A stretch of 64,000 nucleotides of DNA, taken from the NCBI GenBank assembly GCA_023213395.1, contig CM041465.1:166539741-166603740 (forward strand), given 5' to 3'. Of the stretch, positions 1-11,589 are shown piece by piece. Each line of letters opens with the position of its first letter. The stretch's first letter is position 1. The DNA comes from Cycas panzhihuaensis (lineage: Eukaryota > Cycadophyta). Under the pieces are notes generated by a model, which saw only the letters and a list, made by a program, of their open reading frames with translations, did no database searches and had not been told where the DNA came from. The translations under genes and the position numbers were made by a program.

Positions 1-640
1 GTTAGGAAATATGTTGTAAGTGGAAATAATCCAACCTGCATATATTGAGCAAATCCTGCCTTTGTCAAAATTACCTTCCTTTGGTCATCGTCTGGCATAT
101 CCCACCATTCATACCTAATCTTATCATCATTGCCTTCATGTAAGTTGATTTGCATCTACACCATTCTATTAATCCTTAGAATTCCTTTCGCCTCTAATCC
201 TATCATCTTCGAAAGTCACACTAGCTCTGTCCTAATTCTGTTATTTGAATTTTTCCATATCATGCAAAACCACCATGACTATCTTTGTGGTTACAATTAC
301 TCGATTGCAACTCCTAATGTACCTCCATTATATTCATCCAACACATGTCATCCACTTATCATCTTCATCACACTTGATTTAATTCGGTATGTGTGTTGGC
401 CATTTATCGTTGCTTTTTTTCCACCGCTCCACTACCATCACCATTAATACTTGCCTTTCTCATGATTCTTTTTAATTTTATCTACATCAAATTGATATGA
501 TATTATATTCAAATTATAATACTCTAATGGTAATTCACTTGTTATGTCATTTTATTTCCTATTTACTATTTTATCATTCCATTTGCAATTACTGCTCTCC
601 CTAATTTTGCTTCTTCCTGCCCCTTTTACCTTCGAGTGAC
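1..640. other. AT-rich sequence without recognisable gene
   Basis: A 105-codon open frame (130-447) and other short frames show no domain, codon bias or repeat homology. By position this would be the 3' end or 3' LTR side of Gypsy A, which reads on the minus strand. I do not find the sequence of the LTR at 7874-8229 here, so the 3' LTR is absent, diverged beyond recognition or outside the window. Confidence 0.5.
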
Positions 641-699
641 AATTCTAAATTAATCTTGAGTTACAATTTTACTTCCTTATTACAGCCCTGCCTCAAATT

Positions 700-1940
700 T
701 ACAAGTCTGCCTCTAGTTGCATTATATCACTAGGTTATGACTTTTAGATCGTAGCTTTACATCCAAGTTACTACTTTTTGTCTGAGTTATAATCTCATGT
801 TCCAGTTGTAACTTTGCGTCCAAATTAGAAGCTTACATCCATATTGGAACTTCATATCAAGTTGTAAATTTACGTTCAAGTTGTGACTTCACATCCTATT
901 GGCAACTTTACATTCATGTAGTGCCTTCTTGTCCCCATTGTAACTTTGCCTATGAGTTATGACTTCACATTCTGGTTTCAGCTTTGCGTCCTAGTTGCAA
1001 TCTTTACATTTGAGTTATAACTTTGTATCCTGGTTACAACTTTACTTCCAAGTTGCAACTTTGTGTTTGAGTTGTATCTTTGCTTCTGAGTTACAACTTT
1101 GCATCCTTGTTGCAACTTTACTTCCAAGTTACAAATTTACGTCTGAGTTGCAACTTCACATCCCAGTTGTAACTTTGCTTCCTAGTTGTAACTTTACTTC
1201 TAAGTTGTAACTTGTGTCCTGATTGCAACTTTACATCCTAGTTGTAACTTTATGTCCTCGTTGCAACTTTACTTCTGAGTTGAAACTTTGCTTCCAAGTT
1301 ACAACTTTGCTTCTAGGTTGTAACTTTGTATCCTAGTTACAACTTTATCTTTGAGTTATAACTTTGCATCCTAGTTACAATTTTACTTCTAAGTTATAAC
1401 TTTGCATCTAAGTTCCAACTTTGCTTTTAGGTTACAACTTTGCTTTCAGGTTGTATCTTTGCTTTCAAGTTATAACTTTGCATCCCGGTTGCAACTTTGT
1501 GTCTGAGTTATAACTTTGTAGCTTGGTTGCAACTTTACGTTCAAGTTGTAACTTCACATCTTGGTTGTAACTTTACATTCAAGTTGTAACTTCACATCTT
1601 GGTTGCAACTTTACTTCTAAGTTGTAACTTTGCATTTGAGTTGCAACTTTACTTCTGAGTTACAACTTTGCATCCTAGTTACAACTTTACTTCTGAATTA
1701 CAACTTTGCGCCTAAGTTGCAACTTCACATCCTACTTGCAACTTTGATTCTTAGTTGTAACTTTACTTTTGAGCTGCAACTTGCATTCTAATTGCAACTT
1801 TGCATACTGGTTGCAACTTTGTGTCTTAGTTTCAACTTTACTTCCGAGTTACAACTTTACATCTTGGTTGCAACTTTACTTCTGAGTTGCAACTTTATGT
1901 CTGAGTTGCAACTTTTCTTTTGAATTGCAACTTTGCTTAT
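700..1940. repeat. 19-bp minisatellite array, about 60 units
   Basis: The stretch is a nearly uninterrupted tandem array with a 19-bp period. The plus-strand consensus is close to GTTGCAACTTTACTTCTGA, and many units alternate between ACTTC and GCATCC in the second half. The palindromic core GTTGCAAC is the best conserved part. Units differ from one another by several substitutions and a few lose or gain a base, so the array is old. It lies on the 3' side of the Gypsy A integrase. Minisatellites in the 3' untranslated region are known for the Tat/Ogre group. The leftmost units, before about 740, are too degenerate to delimit exactly. Confidence 0.9.
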
Positions 1941-2229
1941 TATAATCTAATTTCCTGATTTTAAGATTATACCTTTTCTTACAATCGACTGCTTCCATGA
2001 TAGTTGTCATAAAGGAATTCTATTCTTATGGTTCTTGTGCTCTTCTTTTTTTAATTTCATAATATACCTTTTCAGTCAACTTCCGTTGATTGGTTTTTTG
2101 AACAATGTTCCATCGAGCTGTTGGATTCACACTACTCCATTTGTCCAAATATGATTTACTATGTATGGGCTAATCCATCTCAACTTTAGTTTGCATACTT
2201 TAATTTGAAATTTACTATCATAGAGCAAG
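1941..2229. other. Spacer between integrase and minisatellite of Gypsy A
   Basis: AT-rich DNA without a domain; by position it is the end of pol and the start of the 3' untranslated region of Gypsy A. Confidence 0.4.
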
Positions 2230-3185
2230 ACAAGATCTCCTTCCTGGAACTGTAGAACCTTAAGATGTCAATCATGCCATGCCTTTCTTCTCATCTTATC
2301 TGCTTTTAATTCCTACTAAGCTCTTACCTATTTTTCATCCAGCTTCATCAGGTTGATATACCATTGATCTCGTGAATCAACTTCTAATAGAACAATTCTA
2401 ATGCCACCCTTAAACTTTCCGTCTGAAATTCCAACGAGAGTATAGCTTCCAGGCCATAAACTAATTGAAATAGTGTTTTCTTATGTGGTTGCTTCACTAT
2501 TGTCCCATCCATAAGACTGAATGGAAGCGGTATGCCCAATCTGCACATCCTTGGTTGTAAAATTTCGACAAATCCAACTTTAAAATTTTATTTATGCTTT
2601 CTACTTGGTCATTTGCTCTTGGCTAATATGGAGAAGACTTAAAATGTTGAACCAAGAATTCTTGTGTCAATTACTTTATTATTTCATTAAGAAAATTACT
2701 GCCTTGATCTGAAACAATCCCCAATTAATAACTGAATTGAATGATTATCATTTCGTAAAGAAACTTAGTGGTACTTTTTGCATCGCATGTTTTCATTGCT
2801 TTGGACTCTATCCATTTTGTTAGAAAATCTATAGCAACTAAGATGTATCTTGAATTGTACGTCGAGCTAGTGAGCTAATTGGTCTAATAAAGTCCAATCC
2901 CCATTTTTCAAATGGCGCTTAAGCCAATATAGGACATAAAGGCATTAAATAGTTCCTCACTAGCTTCCCAACCCATTGACATACATCACAACTCTACACC
3001 TACTTCTGTACATCTTCAAAGATTGTAGGCCACCATAAACTTGTTAGTAGAATTTTTTTGTTAGTAGATTCTATGCCTTGATGTTTTACTATGACTCCTT
3101 TATGGGCTTCTTTGATAACAGGTTCCACTTCGTGTCCCATTACAGATCGTCTTAAAATTTGATTAAGTCCTATTCTATATAGCAT
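2230..3185 (-). pseudogene. Integrase relic of Gypsy A
   Basis: The minus-strand frame at 3000-3185 contains the zinc-binding N-terminal region, with His residues in EAHKGVIVKHQG followed by LWWPTI. The catalytic core follows at about 2870-2560: an Asp in YILVAIDFLTKWIES, a second Asp in GIVSDQGSNFL, and a Glu in PRANDQVESINK, so the DDE triad is still readable. The core is followed by a QPHK patch typical of the post-core region, then noise. Several stops interrupt it. The sequence resembles the Tat/Athila branch. No chromodomain is seen downstream. Confidence 0.8.
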
Positions 3186-3479
3186 TCCTTGAATCAGTTG
3201 GAAAGGAAAGGTCTTTTTAATAAAACTTTGTCATTCAACATGCTCCATCCCTACTGGTGTTTGTCCTGTTAACAAAAATCGTATGATATCCTCATACCAC
3301 TCAGGTATGGCTTGAATAGCAAACAATTCTACATTTAAAAAATCATCTTTAAATATCTATTATTAATTCCCCATCTACTTCTCTTGATAGCACATCTGGG
3401 ATTATATGCCTGGCTCCTTTTTTCACAATAATCTTAAAGTTGAATTCCTAAAACAACATGAGCCATCTACTAATTCTTC

Positions 3480-4620
3480 ATTGTACAATGGGCTTATTAA
3501 TTAAATATTGAAGCACCTAGTGATCAACAAAAAAATAAATGGATTAGCTAACAAATAGTACCTAAATTTATGGAGAGTATACACCATGCCCAATCCTTCT
3601 CATTCTGTCACTAAATAGTTCTTTTTAACATGTGTCAATTCCTGCCTCACAAAATAAATGGGTAAATTAATCTTATCATCTTCTAATTGTGTTAATACAC
3701 ACCCAATTGCAAATAAGGAAGTATCTACATGTATGTGAAAGGGTTTATCACAATCTGGAAACCTCAAGATTGGTGCTTGAGCTATTTTTTTCTTCAGCAG
3801 TTTAAATGCCAATTGTTGTTGAAGGTGCCATTACCATTCCATCTTCTTTTTTAATAAAATTTCCAAAGGATTTGCTATCTGAGCATAATCCTTTATACAT
3901 TTCTGATAATGCCCTGTCATTCCTAAGAATGCTTTCACTTGCTTTTGAGTTTTTGGCATTAGAAAATTTAAAATTGTTGTGACCTTATTTGGATCTGTTA
4001 ATAATCCTTCTTTTGTTACTACATGTCCTAACAAGGTTCCAAATGGCACCATAAAGGTGCATTTTACAGGATTCAAACAAAGATTATTTTTCTTGCAAGT
4101 TTCCAGCATTGACCGTAAACATTCCAAATGATTTTTTAATAAAGTAAATAATGTCTAGTCATCTAAAAATACTTCAATTATTTTCCCTTTTGTTTGTTTA
4201 AAAATGTTAAGAATGACTCTTTGGAATGTTGCTGGAGCATTTATAAGTCTAGAGGGAACTACCTGAAATGCATATGTACCCCATTCTATAATGAAAGTTA
4301 TCTTCAATTGATCCTCAGGTATGATTTAGACCTAATTGCATCTACTGAATCTACCAGTGAACGAGTATATCTTGTGTCCTATAACTTTTTCTAAAATATC
4401 CTCTATGAAAGGGATTAGAAACGAGTCCTTCTTGGTGGTTTTATTCAAGGCTCTATAATCAACGCAAACTCTTAATTTCCCATTTTTTTTTGGACTACCA
4501 CTATAGGACTCACCCATTCACTATTTTCTACTTTAAAAATATAATCTACTTCCAATAATTTGTCTAATTCAACCTTGACTCATTCTTTATACTTAGGATT
4601 CATACGATATGGTCTTTACC
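3480..4620 (-). pseudogene. Reverse transcriptase and RNase H relic of Gypsy A
   Basis: Minus-strand pieces align in order to Ty3/Gypsy RT. They include KKNGKLRVCVDYRALNKTTK with the palm-1 region (about 4380-4500), the SLLDGFSGYNQ-type segment now altered to FTGRFSRCN, and the thumb segment at 3831-4127 (NPVKCTFMVPFGTLLGHVV, then FLGMTGHYQKCIKDYA). The RNase H start follows at 3600-3812 (KPFHIHVDTSLFAIGCVL, with the first catalytic Asp retained). Stops and frameshifts separate the pieces. The YxDD region falls in a broken stretch near 4130-4190 and I could not read an intact motif. Confidence 0.8.
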
Positions 4621-5206
4621 TCACTGATTTTGCTCCTTCCATTAATTTAGTTTTATGTTCTCATAACTCAGGTGGAATACCTTTTAGGTCTTTATAGGAC
4701 CAGGCAAAGACATCTTTAAATTTCAAAAATAATGCAAATACTTACTATAGAATTTCTTCCTTTCAATAATTGCCCACAGTGATCATTCGTGGCTATTCCT
4801 CGGTCCTGATATTAATCTCCTATGTTTTTAGCTTTTCCTCTATTACTATTTTGCCATCTGGTCCTAACGCATAAGCTAGTGTATTATCAATACTCTGTTC
4901 CATTACAGGACTAGTTTGCACAACCTCATTTTCTAATTAAAAATAATATGCTTCTTGTGTTTGAAAGATTTGTTCTTTAATCTATCCTACCCTTTTTTGA
5001 ACATTTTCATAAAGCTTAAGAGTAAGATTTGTACTTATTTAAAACCAAGAATTAAAATTCTGCAATTGCACTCTATAATTAATTCGAGTTTGTGAGTAAA
5101 AAAACACCATATACAAAAATTGTTGTTACCTTTTATTCCTTAAATTTGTATTAAATAATTGCAGAATAACATTATATTTAGTAGATTTTCTTTAGGTTCT
5201 TTCTGA

Positions 5207-5893
5207 CTAAGATAACTCCTCATCTTTTTCTTCTAAATCATCTATGAAACTTTCCATGTGATAGCACATAGTTGGTTCTATTTCTTCCCAGGCATTATAT
5301 AACCAATTTAACATATAAGAGGATGAGGGACTATTTAGCAGTCTTAGTTGTAACTGGAATGATGTTTCAGAATATGAACTCATTGTGGATTCTAATGTTG
5401 TTGTTGTAGAGGAAGCTCTTTCTTCCTCTTCAATCTTTTCTATCTTTGGTCCATCTGAACATAAGGGAAAAGTTACTATTTTTTCTACCACTGGCAATGT
5501 AAAGGTATGTTTTCCCCAATCCTGGATTGCTTTTGTAGCTAATAATGATGGCCTTCCCAATAGAGCTGGGTATGTCTTCTTTTGGTCCTGCTTCCAAACT
5601 ACTACAAAGTCCAATAATACGGTTACATCTGCCATGGTTATTGGAACATTTAGCAATGTTCCCATGGGCCTAACTTGTAATTGATTTACTAATATAATCA
5701 AATAGTCTGGAGCAACCACATTGGGCCTTCCTAATGCTATCCATGAAGATTCGGGTAACACATTTACCCCTAAGCCCCTATCTATAATAGTTCTATATAA
5801 GTTAGTTCCAAACATCATCATTAGAACTCCGGGGTCTATTCCCATATCTTTTATAGTTCTAAGAATTGGTTTCTCAATTTGATCTAAAACCAT
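5207..5893 (-). pseudogene. Aspartic protease region of Gypsy A
   Basis: A 228-codon minus-strand frame, the longest intact piece of Gypsy A. It has the retropepsin layout: an active-site region reading IIDRGLGVNVLPESSW, where families usually have D-S/T-G, then a middle strand with VPITMADVTVLLDFVV and a flap-distal ALLGRPSLLATKAI block, the usual ILGRP-type end of plant Gypsy proteases. The catalytic triplet is D-R-G, so the Ser/Thr is lost. The C-terminal third is acidic and Ser/Thr rich and resembles a linker to RT. The frame opens just downstream of the gag knuckles and ends about 590 bp before the first RT homology. Confidence 0.7.
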
Positions 5894-7860
5894 TTGCTAG
5901 AAGTACCCTGCTTCCCACCATTTAAATACAATAGATATAGGAACTGAGACTCCTAATTTAGTAAGTATATCCTTTACAATTTGTAACCTCTGCCAAGGAT
6001 TTATACCTTCTGATGGTTGGGTTATCCTCCTCTTGTAATGTAAACCTTTAAACCTTCTTGATTGCTTTTCCTCATAAGTTTCTCCCTTTGCATCCTAAAG
6101 TATCTTTACTGCCTCCTATAGTTGTTGTTTCTCTACAATTAGATCTGGAAAATTATCTTGAGTAGGAGGAGGTCCCATCAATTTACCTCTTCACATCTAT
6201 AGATAAGCTGGACTTTCTTGATCCAAAATCATATCCACCAAATTAGTATTCTATATCTTATTATTCTTGGGTCAATTAGACCACTCATGATCTACTGGTC
6301 CATATTCCTCGCAGATGTATTCTCCCTCTTTTTTCTCTAATAGATATTTTGATCTAAAATGTCCCCACCTTTGACATAAGAAACAACGAACAGGTCTTGT
6401 CTTACCTTTATATTGTTTTACAACTCCCTTCTCCATCTTTTGTGAATAAACATTATGTATTTCACCTTCATTATTTTTTAGCCAGAAATAGCATTCCCAT
6501 GTGTTGTGATTATTCCTTCAACAAATCTCATACCATTTTGTAGATCCTCCAGACTCCTTTTATTGATTGCATGGTGCAGGACACCAATTATTTTCTCTTA
6601 TTTTTTACCTCTTGCATGTGTTACATATTATTTGGGATAGAAACTGTAGGTTGTTGCTTCAATGCTTCTATTTCTTTCTTTAAGGCTTCAATTTCTAGAT
6701 TTATACCCATTTGTGATGTGGATTATACTAGTGTATTAGAATAATATACTGAGGGCTATATCATCATCTGGGAATAATCCAATTCCATCTGGGAATATTC
6801 ATAATTATTCATTGGATGCAACATTACTTTATCTCACAATTGAGGTATCAACCCTTATACAAAATATTTCATTGCCAGTATTGGGTTGATTGTTGTAGAT
6901 GCATGTATCTTATTCATTATAACTTACATCCTTCCATCAAAATCGTTTACAGATTCCCCTGGGTACTGATGGATCTCTTCCAAAGCTTGCAAGATAGCTA
7001 TTGGGTCCCTTGGTTTTTGAAATCAATTAAGAAATTGATACTGCAGTTGGTCCCAATTTAGTTGCTGGCCTGCGACATCTTAGAACCATGCTACTATGGG
7101 GCCCCTTAATGTTAAAACAAAATGAGCCTTAATTTCCCCTTGACCGATGATACTTTTTATCTAAATCATGTTTCTAAACAATGCTAAATGATCACCAGGA
7201 TCTATAGTGCCATCAAATCGGAGGCTTAAAAACATTAAATCACTTTACACCATAATGTATGGGGTCATATTTACTAGATTTCCTCCACCTAATATCCTAC
7301 TTTAACCTCCTCATGTTGCACCTCCTACACTACTCCTTGGAGTCACCATTGGAAACTTGAACAGGGGGTTTATTATGTGGCTTGGAGTTTGAATTTCCAA
7401 CAAATGATGATTCCACGCTTCTTCTACTACACTATATATTCCTAACTCAATGGAATTCTCCTCAACTGCTTTTATTTTTTGTAAATTTCCTTTAATAGAA
7501 TTCTGTTGAATATCTTCATCTGCACTTAATTCTTGAATCTCTCTTGCTAGATCCTCTTCTTCTACATACCTCTTATTACTTTCTTCACCTACTTGCGTCT
7601 CTATTATACCTAGATTCTGATCCTTTATTCCTTCCTTATTCCTTGGTTTCCCTTTTTCTATTGAACATGCAGATGGTCACCTCTTCATTTGATTCTTGGG
7701 TGTAATCACAAATCTGGGTTTATGTACCCCTGCTTGGATTCTTTCTTTCTCCCAGTGCTCCCCTCAGTCACGACGCATCTCAGCTTCTACTCTGGGTGGA
7801 ATAGAAGAGGACCCTTGAAAATTCTAATTGATCTCACATATTCTCTTGTTTTGATTTAGC
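5894..7860 (-). pseudogene. gag relic of Gypsy A (capsid and zinc knuckle)
   Basis: No frame stays open, but the minus strand contains gag-like patches in order. One is a capsid-type stretch near 6920-7065 (reading around WDQLQYQFLN and then ILQALEEIHQYPGESVNDF). Next comes a short Glu/Lys-rich helix near 6650-6720 (IEALKKEIEALKQQ). A nucleocapsid knuckle lies at about 6345-6392, reading C-F-L-C-x4-H-x4-Y, where the last Cys of the CCHC motif has become Tyr. A second Cys/His patch (CEEYGPVDHEW) follows at about 6300. Gag would package element RNA in cytoplasmic particles; this copy cannot. Limits are approximate. Confidence 0.65.
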
Positions 7861-7873
7861 AACAGAACCAATG

Positions 7874-8229
7874 TGTGTCGTGTCCAGAATCTCATATGGA
7901 ACAAGCACAAGAATTAAACAATTGCAACATTCATTACTACACAACAATATATGGGAGCACAAAAACCATAGTCATTACATTATGATGGGTTACTCTAGTT
8001 CTCTCATAACCAGAGCTGACCCAAAATAGTACACATAGAATGGCTTACAATAATACCAAATTATGGTAGACCTCCTTATATGCGGTAGTAGCCAATGGGC
8101 CACAACTATTTATCAAAAATAACTACTACTTTTTACATCCTTTCATCCTAATATTTATACCTATTATGATCCAAGTTAGTTACAATCGCTATAGATACAA
8201 CAAAAGGTTGCAACTTAACTACCTACACA
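7874..8229 (-). repeat. Candidate 5' LTR of Gypsy A
   Basis: Read on the minus strand, the segment starts TGTGTAGG at 8229 and ends in GACACA at 7874, giving short inverted termini of the TG...CA type. It lies between the start of the A gag region and the point where the Gypsy B RT stops, and it contains a TATA box. The sequence just inside it (minus strand TTGGTTCTGTTGC) sits where a primer-binding site should be, but I cannot match it to a specific tRNA. The boundary is therefore an inference from termini and context; no second copy is available to confirm it. Confidence 0.5.
8151..8160 (-). promoter_or_regulatory. TATA box in Gypsy A LTR
   Basis: The minus strand reads GTATAAATAT, about 70 bp after the proposed LTR start, a plausible place for the U3 core promoter. 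Confidence 0.4.
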
Positions 8230-8239
8230 TAATACCCTT

Positions 8240-8620
8240 ATTATAGATCCAAGGATGTGAATAGAGTATCCCCATGCAATTCATCCAATAGTTTATTAAT
8301 AACTAGTATAGGAAATTTATCCTTAACTATGATTTTATTTAGTTCCTTATAGTTAATACACATCTAGAATAAGCCATATTTCTTCTTAACCAAAATGATA
8401 GGAGCAAAGAAAGCATGTTTTCTCTCTTAAATAACTCCAATATCTAGTAACTCATGTAACAATTTTTTTGGTATGGGTATCTGTATGGTCATATACTAAG
8501 TAGGATTCTCCCAGTGATGAGTTTAATAGCATGGTCTTGCTCTCTTTGTGGTTGTATTCCTTTGGGGCATTCATAAAAAACTTGAGGATGATTCAGTAGG
8601 ATCTCTTACAATTCTGGTAG
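8240..8620 (-). pseudogene. N-terminal reverse transcriptase fragment of Gypsy B
   Basis: The minus strand contains the RT entry segment (ILLNHPQVF then a CPKGIQPQREQDHAI-like region) and the first palm block, [19 protein letters not shown], followed by [20 protein letters not shown]. At this point (about 8240), just before the GYHQI block, homology ends at the Gypsy A LTR. The catalytic YxDD segment is therefore missing. Confidence 0.75.
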
Positions 8621-8879
8621 TAGGTGGTTAGTATGGAATGTAGTCACTTCACCTTAGGACTCTTGTCTTGTAAGATTATAACATCTTATAATTAAGCTTA
8701 TGCCTCCCTTCCTTATCAACTTCTCCATTATGTGTGAGCTAATGACTTAAGATAGTAGTGGGGCGATCCCATTAAATTGATATTAGGGACCCTCCTAGCT
8801 GAATTACGTGAATAACTCTTAGAAGTTAAGCTGAAAGGTGCCAAGAGTTTTTAGCCACTAAACTCTTAAGACTATATTC

Positions 8880-9120
8880 ACTCCTCCCATAAGGATGACA
8901 AACATTGAAGTAGATAGATGGAACTCTCCCATGGTGAGTCAAACATTATCACATTTTTCCCCACATAGTAATGGTCCCCCATTGGTGACCATGACTTAGA
9001 AGTTATTTACTAGATACATGAAGTAATTAAATTCTTCATCCATTTTTTTATTAATAAAATTATGGGTGCTACCAGAATCAATTAATACTACCACCCTTTG
9101 TTTCTTGATGTATCTAATGA
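8880..9120 (-). pseudogene. Protease relic of Gypsy B
   Basis: On the minus strand at about 9060-9100 the retropepsin active site VVVLIDSGSTHNFINKKM is intact, including D-S-G. This DSGSTHNFI form is characteristic of plant chromovirus-type Gypsy elements. Downstream the frame continues with weak protease similarity (VMVTNGGPLLCGEKC) before stops accumulate. The protease would have cleaved the Gag-Pol polyprotein. Confidence 0.75.
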
Positions 9121-9299
9121 TTTTGAGGGTTTGTGGGTTGTGATTCCTACTAAAGCATGGACTGAAATTATTATTGTTTCCTCATCATCTATTAGTACTT
9201 CTAGTGGTCCTAAAGATTTTAAACTATCCTCATATGACTATTCTAAAGCATGTTATTCCTCTTGTGCATCCTCATCTATGTTCTCAATAATAAATAATC

Positions 9300-10003
9300 A
9301 TTTCTCTATATATTAGTATTCTTTATGCCATTTTTTATTGCATTAAAAATAGAGAACTTTCAAACTTTTAATTATGGTTGTCAACTTGGGTAGAGAGATG
9401 TTGACATGTAGAGGTGTATTCTGAAATTGTCCCCTTATGTCGAATCTTTGTAAGTTGACTGAAGTAATCATTATCCCAAGTGTTATCATAGTGTGTTACC
9501 AAGTCCTTTACAAAATTATTCCATCCATAATTAAGTTCACTAACCTTCTTTCTTACCTGTTAGTACCACTGGTATGACTTAGACTCTATGTACAAGGAGG
9601 GTATTACTATTTTCTTATCATCTGGGACTTGGTGAAGAGCAAAATACTACTCCATTTGGGATACCCAAATTTTAACATTAATACCACTAAATTTTTTTGG
9701 CTCTAGCTTTGGAAGGAAGGTTGGTCTCCTATGTCTATTATCAATGAGTTTATCATCTATATGAAAATTTATCTTTTCCTTCACTTTGTAAAGGTAGCCC
9801 TCTTCTTTTATTTGGTTATCCTTGTTGGTGGTGCCTTTATCCATTAGTTCAATCATGAATTCCTTAATGCAATCCTCTAAGACTTCTATTCCTTTAAGTT
9901 GGTCTACCAAGCCCTATATTTTGTCATCCATTTCTTCCCTCATTGTAGTGATGGCCTCATTAAGATCAGAGTTCCATTTAGAGATGATGCTTTTAGGAGC
10001 CAT
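9300..10003 (-). pseudogene. gag relic of Gypsy B
   Basis: The first Met codon on the minus strand is at 10003, followed by a Lys/Ser-rich start and a charged, probably coiled region (LNEAITTMREEMDDKI). A TAG stop at about 9914 is followed in the same frame by 87 open codons (9910-9647). These contain the capsid entry motif of plant Gypsy gag, PKLEPKKFSGINVKIWVSQME, and the reading continues with a QYFALHQVPDD-like segment. This kind of F-x-G-x-x-x-x-x-W entry is typical of chromovirus-like gag. No zinc knuckle is readable. Confidence 0.65.
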
Positions 10004-11189
10004 TCTTTTTCTCGACCTTTGCTTTTTTTTTTTTTGGCCTTCAATTAATTTCAATTCAGATAAGAGCTCTAAATCCCTCCTAGATCATAAATACTTAGCT
10101 CTAAAGTTTGGTGCCCTACTTGGACCCTTAACTAAAACCCTTCTCACTAGCTTTGTTTCAACTCTCTTATTGCCAAAAAGGAATGGATGTAGTTTCCTAT
10201 CTTAAGAGGGTCTAGTTTATATGCCCTCCAATATATTAATCTTGGGCATAAATAGTATCCATCATAGAGGCCCTGCTCTACTCTACAATAATACTATCCC
10301 ATCTCTAGGGTACATGGAGAGTAACTTCCTAGGGCTAATTGCTTACTAGTGCACTATAGATGATAGACATTTGATGGCTTACTATGATGGGTTTAGGAAC
10401 AAACCTAGAAGGGGTCTTCTGATATACTTAATATGTGTGGAAGCTCACTCCCATAATAGCTATTATCCAAAGCATGGAACACTTTCCTTTAAATGCGAGT
10501 ATGTCGGGCCATAAATGATAAGTTACTAGGATATTTCAAGACCCTTGAGCTAGGGTCTTTAACCTAACCAAGAGGTAGGTGTTGAGTATAATTATCTACC
10601 CTTGGAACTACAACAAGAAGAATAATGAGGGAAGGGATGGGAAATACCACTTGCTACCACAACTTTGAAATACTATAGAAATCTCTCTTTCATCCTTCCA
10701 ATACCCCATGAATTTTTCTACTTTCTAATCATTAAGATCCTGTGAGGGTGAGGTGAGAACATATAATAAATAGTTATGGTAGGACACCAAAGAAAAATAA
10801 TTTGCTTTAGAAATGACCCTAGAAAGAGCTCTAATGCTACTTGCAAGCAACCTTTCTATAATCCTAATAATTAACCAGAACATAATTTTTAAGGAAATGT
10901 CAAGAAACTTTATTAATTAGAAAAGAGAACTCACAGTAATGGATATCTTCAAGGGGATAACCTCCCAACTATACAATGTCGCAATATTCTCAATGCATAT
11001 TATAATAGTAGAGGTACATATATATAAGACTACTAGAGTTACTTATCCCACTTTAACCCATACATATGGTATAATTATAATAAGAGAAAAATAAGAGACT
11101 AGCAGAAAGAGAGAGAAGAAGAAGATACATCATAAAAATAGTAGAAGAAGGTAGATATACTACAAAAAAGGTAGATACACTATAAGGAG

Positions 11190-11500
11190 GTTGGGTACAT
11201 AACACAAACATTTCTTTGCCATATATAGATTTAAGTTATTTGTGATTATTCAATTTCCTACTTTTGAAGGTAATTAATCTTCCTTCATACATAAGCATTA
11301 ATCTTATTCTAAATCTAGATGTACCACATTTCATGGTAAATATCTTAGAGAAGTTTAATGAAGTTAACATAGAGACCAAGCTCATCATTTTCTTTAGCCT
11401 TTGGAAGCATTATTCTTCCTACTCATTCCATTGGAAGGCATCTTTCTTGGGTAAATTTATTAGTATTGAGGTTTTCTAAGCACAGTTCTTAACAAATCAT
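11190..11500 (-). pseudogene. RNase H relic of Gypsy C
   Basis: Short minus-strand patches match the connection and RNase H of Gypsy pol: a PKKDAFQWN-like stretch, CFQRLKKMMSLVSMLT, then RLITFKSRKLNNHK and KSIYGKEMFVL, the equivalent of the FESRKLN and YDKEMLA blocks. The catalytic aspartates are not readable. It adjoins the RT relic in the correct order. Confidence 0.6.
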
Positions 11501-11589
11501 TTATAACATCTAGTCAATCCTAAGAACCCTCTTAATTGGGTATTGTTTCTCAAACTGGACCAATATTGAATGGCCTTAATCCTTTTCAG

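Larger units (their letters stand above)
700..8229 (-). mobile_element. Gypsy A: decayed Tat/Athila-like LTR retrotransposon
   Basis: On the minus strand the order is a 5' LTR (7874-8229), gag with a zinc knuckle, retropepsin-like protease, RT, RNase H, integrase, then a minisatellite where 3' UTR would be. This is the canonical Ty3/Gypsy order. The integrase core resembles the Tat/Athila branch (a YILVAIDFLTKWIES start) and no chromodomain is visible. Every domain carries stop codons and frameshifts, so the copy is dead. The 5' LTR begins inside the RT of the neighbouring Gypsy B, which makes A the younger of the two. No 3' LTR was found in the window. Confidence 0.8.
8230..11180 (-). mobile_element. 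Gypsy B: truncated LTR retrotransposon
   Basis: The minus strand reads gag (start about 10003), protease (about 9110-8900) and the beginning of RT (8420-8240). RT stops after a FTSLDL-like residue run exactly where the Gypsy A LTR begins. No RT remainder, RNase H or integrase of B is seen to the left, so they were lost or displaced beyond the window. Upstream, 10900-11180 is AT-rich with a TATATATAT stretch near 11017-11026 and could be the 5' LTR, but no partner copy exists to test it. Confidence 0.65.

Noticed and set aside
130-447. 105-codon open frame near the left end
   Set aside because: No domain, no codon bias and no homology to the nearby element; length is within chance for AT-rich non-coding DNA.
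10090-10115. TTTGGTGCCCTACTTGG as a primer-binding site on the plus strand
   Set aside because: It lies inside the leader of Gypsy B, which reads on the opposite strand. There is no LTR end before it, and it does not match a tRNA end that I can name.
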